Assembly (NCBI RefSeq): GCF_009799805.1
Contig: NZ_CP047050.1
Coordinates: 124,001 to 188,000 of the forward strand
Source: Myroides phaeus
GTDB lineage: Bacteria > Bacteroidota > Bacteroidia > Flavobacteriales > Flavobacteriaceae
Length of the DNA: 64,000 nt
Reading direction: 5' to 3'
Position numbers and translations under genes: made by a program
In this document: positions 58,628 to 64,000 of the stretch, one piece after another
Layout of the letters: each line of letters opens with the position of its first letter
Numbering within the stretch: the stretch's first letter is position 1
The notes under the pieces: model-generated
What the model saw: the letters and a program-made list of their open reading frames with translations, nothing else
What the model was told of the DNA's origin: nothing
The model's database searches: none

Positions 58628-59713
58628 ATGAATAGATTATTTACAGTTTTAAGTCTTGCCTTTATAGGACTTATTGCCGCTAATTGTAATAAAGATGATA
58701 GCCCAAGTGGCCCAAGTGTAGTTGAATTAAGAGACCGCGCTGAAGTTAAACAAGAAAATGAGGCAAGTATTGAAGCTTATTTAAAATCTCATTATATCAA
58801 AGAAGAAGGTGATATCATCACTTTTGAAACCATTAAAAATAGTGAATCTTCTATTTGGGATGATTCACGTTTAGTTAAAGACTTTGTGTTAAAATCAGAT
58901 ATGTATGATTTTGAACCAATTCGTAATCCAAATGGTACTACTTCTTTAAAATATACTAAACCAAAAGATGAACTTCAATATAAAGTTTATTATTTAGTTA
59001 TAAATGAAGGAAAAGGTGACAGAGCATCTACAATTGATTCTACTTATGTAAAACTTAATAATCTTACTTTAAGAAATGAAGAGTTTAATCCTAACTTCCC
59101 TGGAAAATATTATACTTTTCCTACTACGCCTAAAGACTTTATGAATATTTCTAATGGACAATATTCAAAAGTACCTGGACAACTTAGAAGTGCTGAACGT
59201 CAATTATTAACAAAGATAAAAACAGCGACAGGAATTAAAAATGGTGAAGATGGATTACCAACTTATGATGAAGGATCTGCAGGTAGAATTATTGCTTTTA
59301 TCCCATCTGGTTTAGGATATTTTAATGCTGGAGCAGGAAGTAAATTAAAAGGTTATGAAGCTTATATTACTGACCTAACATTAATCCATAGATTAGAAAG
59401 AGATCACGATGGTGATGGTATTCTTTCAAAATACGAGGTTAATGTACAAAAACCTGTTGAAGAATTAACTTTAGAAGATTATTTTGGTTTTGACACAGAT
59501 GGAGATGGTATTCCAAACTTCTTAGACGACGACGACGACGGAGATGGAGTTCTTACTAAAACTGAACTATTCAAAGAAAGAGTTGATGGGGTTAATATAT
59601 ACTACAACTTTGATGACCCTGCATTAAAAACTTGCAATGACATTCCAAGATATTTAGACAAATCTTGTTTCCCTGACCAAAAAGACGGTGAAATAATATG
59701 GCCTAAGAAATAA
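58628..59713 (+). CDS. FKBP-like lipoprotein with calcium-type DxDxDG repeats
   Basis: 361 residues. Lipoprotein signal MNRLFTVLSLAFIGLIAANC, then VVELRDRAEVKQENEASIEAYLKSHYI, a segment I know from Flavobacteriia lipoproteins annotated as FKBP-type prolyl isomerases. The core (about 120-255: YKVYYLVINEGKG, VKLNNLTLRNEEF, GRIIAFIPSGLGYFNAG) resembles FKBP but lacks several of the aromatic active-site residues, so activity is doubtful. The C-terminus has DHDGDGILSKYEV and DTDGDGIPNFLDDDDDGDG loops of thrombospondin type 3/EF-hand kind. Probably an envelope protein binding calcium. Monocistronic. Confidence 0.78.
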   Translation: MNRLFTVLSLAFIGLIAANCNKDDSPSGPSVVELRDRAEVKQENEASIEAYLKSHYIKEEGDIITFETIKNSESSIWDDSRLVKDFVLKSDMYDFEPIRNPNGTTSLKYTKPKDELQYKVYYLVINEGKGDRASTIDSTYVKLNNLTLRNEEFNPNFPGKYYTFPTTPKDFMNISNGQYSKVPGQLRSAERQLLTKIKTATGIKNGEDGLPTYDEGSAGRIIAFIPSGLGYFNAGAGSKLKGYEAYITDLTLIHRLERDHDGDGILSKYEVNVQKPVEELTLEDYFGFDTDGDGIPNFLDDDDDGDGVLTKTELFKERVDGVNIYYNFDDPALKTCNDIPRYLDKSCFPDQKDGEIIWPKK

Positions 59714-59720
59714 TAAAAAG

Positions 59721-59747
59721 AACCGTATCGAATGATACGGTTTTTTT
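59721..59747 (+). terminator. Terminator of the FKBP-like lipoprotein gene
   Basis: AACCGTATC / GATACGGTT, 9-bp stem, GAAT tetraloop, seven Ts. Confidence 0.85.
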
Positions 59748-59764
59748 ATCAATATCCTTAAACT

Positions 59765-59795
59765 AAAAAGGGCTTCACAATGTGAAGCCCTTTTT
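59765..59795 (-). terminator. Terminator of the transketolase operon
   Basis: AAAAAGGGCTTCAC / GTGAAGCCCTTTTT, 14-bp perfect stem with AAT loop; T run on the minus strand. Confidence 0.88.
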
Positions 59796-59816
59796 ATATC
59801 TATAAAATAATAAATA

Positions 59817-60779
59817 TTATCTTTTGAATTTACGGTTGATAGCTACTTGTGCTTTTTCAACAATAGCAGCAGCATTTAAACCATATTTCTCCATTAATTG
59901 TTCTGGAGTACCTGATTCACCAAAAGTATCTTGTACTGCAACAAATTCTTGTGGTAACGGATTGTTTAAAGCTAATACTCTTGCAACGCTTTCTCCTAAT
60001 CCTCCTAAGAAGTTATGCTCTTCTGCAGTAACAATACAACCAGTTTTAGCAACAGAACTTAAAATAGCTTCTTCGTCTAATGGTTTAATTGTATGAATAT
60101 TGATTACTTCAGCAGAAATTCCTTTTGCCTCTAATTCCTCAGCAGCAATTAACGCTTCCCAAACTAAGTGTCCAGTTGCAACAATTGTAACATCTGTACC
60201 TTCGCTTAACATAACAGCTTTACCAATTTCAAATTTCTCATCAGCTGGTGTAAAGTTAGGAACTACAGGACGACCAAAACGTAAATAAACAGGACCATCA
60301 TATTCAGCAATTGCTAATGTAGCCGCTTTTGTTTGGTTGTAATCACACGTGTTAATTACAGTCATCCCAGGTAACATCTTCATTAATCCAATGTCTTCCA
60401 AGATTTGGTGAGTTGCACCATCTTCTCCTAAAGTTAATCCTGCGTGAGAAGCACAAATCTTAACGTTTTTCTCAGAATAAGCTACAGACTGACGAATTTG
60501 ATCATATACACGACCAGTTGAGAAGTTAGCGAAAGTTCCTGTAAAAGGAATTTTTCCACCAATTGTCAAACCAGCAGCAATACCAATCATATTTGCTTCT
60601 GCAATACCTATTTGAAAGAAACGCTCTGGATGATTTTTAATAAACTCATCCATTTTCAAAGACCCAATTAAGTCAGCACAAAGTGCAACTACATTTTCAT
60701 TCGTTTGTCCTAATTCAGCTAAACCAGCACCAAATCCTGAACGTGTATCTTTGCTACCTGTATTTGTATATTTTTTCAT
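59817..60779 (-). CDS. Transketolase, C-terminal subunit
   Basis: 320 residues from the ATG at 60779, placed there because it is the first Met at the domain edge; the frame is open to 60815 but would overlap the N-subunit gene's last codons. It contains the pyrimidine-binding domain ([39 protein letters not shown]) and the C-terminal domain ([39 protein letters not shown]). With the N-subunit gene 22 bp upstream it forms a split transketolase that moves two-carbon units in the pentose phosphate pathway. TPP glutamate lies in GIAEANM. Confidence 0.93.
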   Translation of the reverse strand: MKKYTNTGSKDTRSGFGAGLAELGQTNENVVALCADLIGSLKMDEFIKNHPERFFQIGIAEANMIGIAAGLTIGGKIPFTGTFANFSTGRVYDQIRQSVAYSEKNVKICASHAGLTLGEDGATHQILEDIGLMKMLPGMTVINTCDYNQTKAATLAIAEYDGPVYLRFGRPVVPNFTPADEKFEIGKAVMLSEGTDVTIVATGHLVWEALIAAEELEAKGISAEVINIHTIKPLDEEAILSSVAKTGCIVTAEEHNFLGGLGESVARVLALNNPLPQEFVAVQDTFGESGTPEQLMEKYGLNAAAIVEKAQVAINRKFKR

Positions 60780-60801
60780 ATTGATTCTAATTAAATAAGG
60801 A

Positions 60802-61653
60802 TTAATAATCTCCAAAAGAAGTTTCTGGATTTTGTTTAAAAGCTTCTTCTAATTGAGCATCGTTAGGTGCTTTACCATGCCAAGCATGAGTACCCATCAT
60901 AAAGTCAACTCCGTTACCCATTTCTGTATGTAATAATACACAAACTGGTTTTCCGTTCATTGTTTTAGCTTTTGCTTCTTCGTATCCTTTTAAGATAGAA
61001 TCGATATCATTACCTTTTTCTATTTCAATAACGTCCCATCCGAAAGCTTCAAACTTAGCTTTTACTGATCCTAAGTCTAATACTTTATCTGTTGGTCCGT
61101 CAATTTGTTTTCCGTTTAAGTCAACTGTAGCGATTAAGTTATCTACTTTTTTAGCAGATGCATACATCATTGCTTCCCAGTTTTGACCTTCTTGCAACTC
61201 ACCATCACCTAATAAAACGTAAACTAAATGATTGTCTTTATTTAACTTCTTAGCTTGAGCAGCTCCTAAAGCTACAGATAATCCTTGTCCTAATGATCCT
61301 GATGCCATACGTACACCTGGTAAGTGGTCATGAGTAGTAGGGTGTCCTTGTAATCTTGTATTTAATTTTCTAAAAGTAGCTAATTCGCTTACTGGAAAAT
61401 ATCCACTTCTTGCTAATACGCTATAGAAAACTGGAGAGATGTGTCCGTTTGATAAAAAGAAAAGATCTTCATCTGTTCCGTTCATTTCAAATCCATCTTT
61501 TCTGTCCATTAATCTTTGATACAGAGTCACTAAAAACTCAGCACATCCTAATGATCCTCCTGGGTGTCCAGAATTTACAGCATGAACCATTCTAAGAATG
61601 TCTCTTCTTACTTGAGTAGTTAACTCTGCTAATTGTTGTGTGTTCGGTTTCAT
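60802..61653 (-). CDS. Transketolase, N-terminal subunit
   Basis: 283 residues, the TPP-pyrophosphate domain only: [69 protein letters not shown] and [17 protein letters not shown], the TPP motif (GDG...N region) with metal-binding Asp. It pairs with the C-terminal subunit encoded downstream. Split transketolases are known in archaea and various bacteria. Together they catalyse ketol transfer between sugar phosphates. -7 box at 61681-61688. Confidence 0.94.
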   Translation of the reverse strand: MKPNTQQLAELTTQVRRDILRMVHAVNSGHPGGSLGCAEFLVTLYQRLMDRKDGFEMNGTDEDLFFLSNGHISPVFYSVLARSGYFPVSELATFRKLNTRLQGHPTTHDHLPGVRMASGSLGQGLSVALGAAQAKKLNKDNHLVYVLLGDGELQEGQNWEAMMYASAKKVDNLIATVDLNGKQIDGPTDKVLDLGSVKAKFEAFGWDVIEIEKGNDIDSILKGYEEAKAKTMNGKPVCVLLHTEMGNGVDFMMGTHAWHGKAPNDAQLEEAFKQNPETSFGDY

Positions 61654-61680
61654 ATTTTAACAATAGAATTATTCGTCTTA

Positions 61681-61688
61681 CAAATATA
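61681..61688 (-). promoter_or_regulatory. -7 box of the split transketolase operon
   Basis: TATATTTG on the minus strand, 28 bp before the ATG at 61653. Confidence 0.55.
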
Positions 61689-62598
61689 GGATTTATTTAC
61701 TGTTTACGCCTATTTTTAGCAACCAATATGTAGGATTCTCATCCTATTTAATCGTAAAACACCCTTTTTAAAACTAATCATTTCAATCTGTTTAATTAAT
61801 CTTTCTCACTTTAAAACACTTATAAAAACAGATCATTACTTGCCTTAATCCTTCTTTTAATTGAATATGTCTGTTTGCTATTTTCTTTTGCAAAAACGAG
61901 TATATCGTAACTTTTTCTTCTATTAAATATTGATAAAACACTTCTTCTATACCTTAATTTTAATTCAAAGAAAACAATCTTGTTCTTTACTATTTAACGT
62001 TATATGAATTAGATATATAGTATAAAAATTGATTATAACGAATAAGTATTAGCAAGATAACTATATAGAATACCATTTTTATTTGACCAAACTCCGACAC
62101 TCCTCCGACAATAGTCCGACCACAAATTATTCAGCCCAGTATTTTCAGGCAATTGCCAGATTATTGTCGGACTATTGTCGGAGGATTATGCGACAAGCCT
62201 TGTAAATACAAGGAATAAGTATAACCTAAATAAATAGAAAAATTAGTATTTAAAACACCCTCTAAAGAATACAAACATTTAAAAACCAACACTTTAAAAA
62301 CAAAAAGTATTTAAAAAAACAATAAAAAAAATACCATATTTTATCTGTGTTTTAGACAAAAATAAAGTGAAAAAGCACTTAAATATCTGTGTTTTGTTTC
62401 AAAAACTCTTTTTAAACACCAAATACTAATGTATTTTTTCCTTTAATAAAATTCTACAAAAACAACATTCACCCTATTTTTCTAATTTTCATTATTAATT
62501 AGACACTTATTTGTTCATAGTCCTAAAATTTTAACTTGTAGTTTTTTCCTATCTCCTAATTAAGTATTTTTAGACTTTGAAAAACTATATTCTTCTGT
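61689..62598. other. Long gene-free AT-rich gap carrying the second palindromic element
   Basis: No credible ORF on either strand over about 900 bp between the diverging transketolase operon and ABC ATPase gene. The only structured segment is at 62091-62213 (listed separately). The rest is AT-rich, with runs of A and T such as 62270-62460. No RNA gene was recognised. Confidence 0.6.
62091..62213 (-). repeat. Dispersed palindromic element, copy B
   Basis: TCCTCCGACAATAGTCCGAC (62101-62120) and its exact complement at 62166-62185 form a perfect 20-bp stem around a 45-nt loop containing TCAGCCCAGTA (62131-62141). Read on the minus strand it begins ATTTACAAGGCTT (62207-62195) and carries CCGAC, TACTGGGCTGA and GTCGG blocks in the same order as copy A at 38261-38380. 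A small hairpin CCTTGT-AAAT-ACAAGG (62198-62213) lies at its end. Confidence 0.72.
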
Positions 62599-63384
62599 AT
62601 GCACACTCCCATTCTACAAACAAACAACTTAACTATTGGATACAAACATTCAAAAAATGGTTTTGTTACTGTACAAAAAAATGTCAATATTCGTTTGGAG
62701 AAAGGAAAACTGATTTCATTGGTAGGAATTAACGGAATAGGGAAGTCAACTTTACTGCGCACTTTGTCTGCAAACCAAAAAAGCATCAATGGGCAAATAG
62801 TATTAAAAGATAAAAATCTTCAAGAATACACAAATAGTGATCTTGCTAAAATTATCAGTGTTGTATTAACAGAAAGAATTCCTCTTTCAGATCTAACTGT
62901 ACAAGAACTAATTCAAATCGGGAGAACACCTTACCTTAATCACTACAGTAAATTAACGAAGGAAGACATCTATTGGGTAGATCAGGCAATTGATTTAACA
63001 GGGATAACTGATTTAAAAGAAAAGAAAATTGACCAATTAAGTGATGGTCAATTACAGCGTGTTTTAATTGCAAGAGCTTTAGCACAAAACACCCCTATTA
63101 TTATTTTAGATGAGCCTACTAATCATTTAGATTTACATCACAAAGTAGCATTGTTTAAGCTATTAAAAGAATTAGCTCATAAACAAAATAAAGCTATCTT
63201 ATTTTCGTGTCACGATATGGATCTTGCTATTCAATTAAGCGATGAAATCATTGTTTTAAAACAGGATTATACTACACAAGGTAAAACAGAGGCTTTAATT
63301 GAAACGGGAGTTTTTGACAACTTCTTTGAGGACGAAAACCTTGTGTTTGATCGCCTTCAAAAAAGGTTTATTTTAAATCTGTAG
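62599..63384 (+). CDS. ABC transporter ATP-binding protein (FecE/BtuD/HmuV-like)
   Basis: 261 residues, one ABC cassette. Walker A SLVGINGIGKSTLLRTLS, Q-loop region VLTERIPLSDLTVQELIQIGRTPYL, signature LSDGQLQRVLIARALAQ (LSDGQ replaces LSGGQ, as in FecE/BtuD-type ATPases), Walker B PIIILDEPTNHLDL and H-loop LFSCHDMDLA. The QELIQIGRTPYL segment is typical of iron-complex and cobalamin importers. No permease lies beside it; the FecCD permease and binding protein at 50914-53074 lack an ATPase. Its 3' end overlaps the CDF gene by 17 bp. Confidence 0.88.
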   Translation: MHTPILQTNNLTIGYKHSKNGFVTVQKNVNIRLEKGKLISLVGINGIGKSTLLRTLSANQKSINGQIVLKDKNLQEYTNSDLAKIISVVLTERIPLSDLTVQELIQIGRTPYLNHYSKLTKEDIYWVDQAIDLTGITDLKEKKIDQLSDGQLQRVLIARALAQNTPIIILDEPTNHLDLHHKVALFKLLKELAHKQNKAILFSCHDMDLAIQLSDEIIVLKQDYTTQGKTEALIETGVFDNFFEDENLVFDRLQKRFILNL

Positions 63385-64000
63385 TGGCACTATTGTGTCT
63401 TTTGTTTTTCAAAACGTTCTCAATAGTCCATTTTATCTGATGTTCAAAAGGGTCTTTTCTAAAAGGACATTCTTGTTTTGAACATATCTTACATGAAAAG
63501 GTTTTACAATCATCCATATGTACAAATAGTTCTAAGTCTTCTCCAAACTTATCGATGATTTCTTTTTCTAAGATCTCAACTTCTTTATGTCCTTCTACAA
63601 TGTTGAAATACCAAGGCACTGTCATATGACAGTCAAAATGAAGTACCGTACCGTATTTTATAATTCTAAGATTGTGTAAGTCAATCCAGTTTTCACGTCT
63701 ATGTTCTTGTAGATAATCAACAACTTCATTCAATAAGATTTCGTCTGTTTCATCCATAATACCAGATATCGCACCACGAACAATTTTATATCCTGTAACC
63801 ATAATTATTACAGCAAATAACAAAGCAACTCCTCCATCTAACCAATGATACCCTGTGAAATACAATAAGACTAATCCGATGATAATACCAATGGTTGAAT
63901 ATGTATCTGACTGTAAATGCTTACCACTTGCAATTAAGGCTAAAGATTTGTTCTTTTCTCCTTTTTTTACTGCATACCATCCTAAAACATAATTGATTAT
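63368..64000 (-). CDS. Cation diffusion facilitator family transporter (partial, N-terminus outside window)
   Basis: The open frame runs off the right edge; 210 codons are visible, with no stop between 63866 and 64000. It contains the CDF motif GKHLQSDTYSTIG (His-x3-Asp zinc site on helix V), a further helix pair (IGIIIGLVLLYFTG, LDGGVALLFAVIIMVTGYKIV) and the ferredoxin-like cytosolic domain. The C-terminus carries Cys-rich DDCKTFSCKICSKQECPFRKDPF. CDF proteins export Zn2+, Fe2+ or related divalent metals with proton antiport. The last 17 bp overlap the ABC ATPase gene on the other strand. Confidence 0.9.
   Translation of the reverse strand: MINYVLGWYAVKKGEKNKSLALIASGKHLQSDTYSTIGIIIGLVLLYFTGYHWLDGGVALLFAVIIMVTGYKIVRGAISGIMDETDEILLNEVVDYLQEHRRENWIDLHNLRIIKYGTVLHFDCHMTVPWYFNIVEGHKEVEILEKEIIDKFGEDLELFVHMDDCKTFSCKICSKQECPFRKDPFEHQIKWTIENVLKNKRHNSATTDLK

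Overview
The window is chromosomal DNA from a low-GC member of the Bacteroidota, almost certainly a Flavobacteriaceae; the gene content would fit Myroides, but I cannot prove the genus from the sequence. Supporting signs are promoters of the Bacteroidota type (-7 box TAnnTTTG, sometimes with a -33 TTTG/TTG), almost no Shine-Dalgarno sequences, many lipoproteins with C-terminal lipobox cysteines, an outer-membrane beta-barrel receptor with a carboxypeptidase-like N-terminal domain, a two-component-propeller histidine kinase and a DUF4252 protein.

Layout. 1-7.9 kb: partial CPBP protease, arsenate reductase-like protein, TonB-type receptor, fumarase, a solitary trpB preceded by a complete Trp-codon leader peptide and attenuator, and a lysozyme-like protein. 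8-15 kb: ABC-F ATPase and a response regulator / propeller histidine kinase / metallophosphoesterase operon. 15.3-16.9 kb: one IS3-family insertion sequence with a -1 frameshift signal. 17-26 kb: oligopeptide-type binding lipoprotein, MtaB, hydrolases, lytic transglycosylase, a tRNA cluster (Arg, Pro, Pro, Ser), thiolase and an NlpC/P60 peptidase. 26-38 kb: DEAD-box helicase, nucleoside permease, cmk, lon, lipoproteins, MFS transporter, M48 protease, MsrB.

38-51 kb is a dense housekeeping block: birA diverging from rsfS-ftsH; a LUD-domain/cdsA/psd/acyl-CoA-binding/superoxide dismutase operon; dnaB; accA; an EamA transporter, an LptF/G permease and tgt. 51-59 kb: an iron/cobalamin-type binding protein and permease without an adjacent ATPase, a DUF4252 pair, seven identical tRNA-Lys(TTT) genes plus tRNA-Leu(GAG), aroK, and an overlapping S4-protein/methyltransferase/phosphoribosyltransferase operon. 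59-64 kb: FKBP-like calcium-motif lipoprotein, split transketolase, an orphan ABC ATPase that could serve the 51-kb transporter, and a partial cation diffusion facilitator.

Most notable observations: (1) a trp attenuator in front of a lone trpB; (2) a palindromic dispersed element of about 115 bp, present twice (about 38.26-38.38 kb and 62.09-62.21 kb, opposite orientation) in the only long gene-free gaps not associated with the IS, and not matching any family I know; (3) the seven-copy tRNA-Lys array. No CRISPR, prophage or defence island was seen. Apart from the IS the region looks like core genome.
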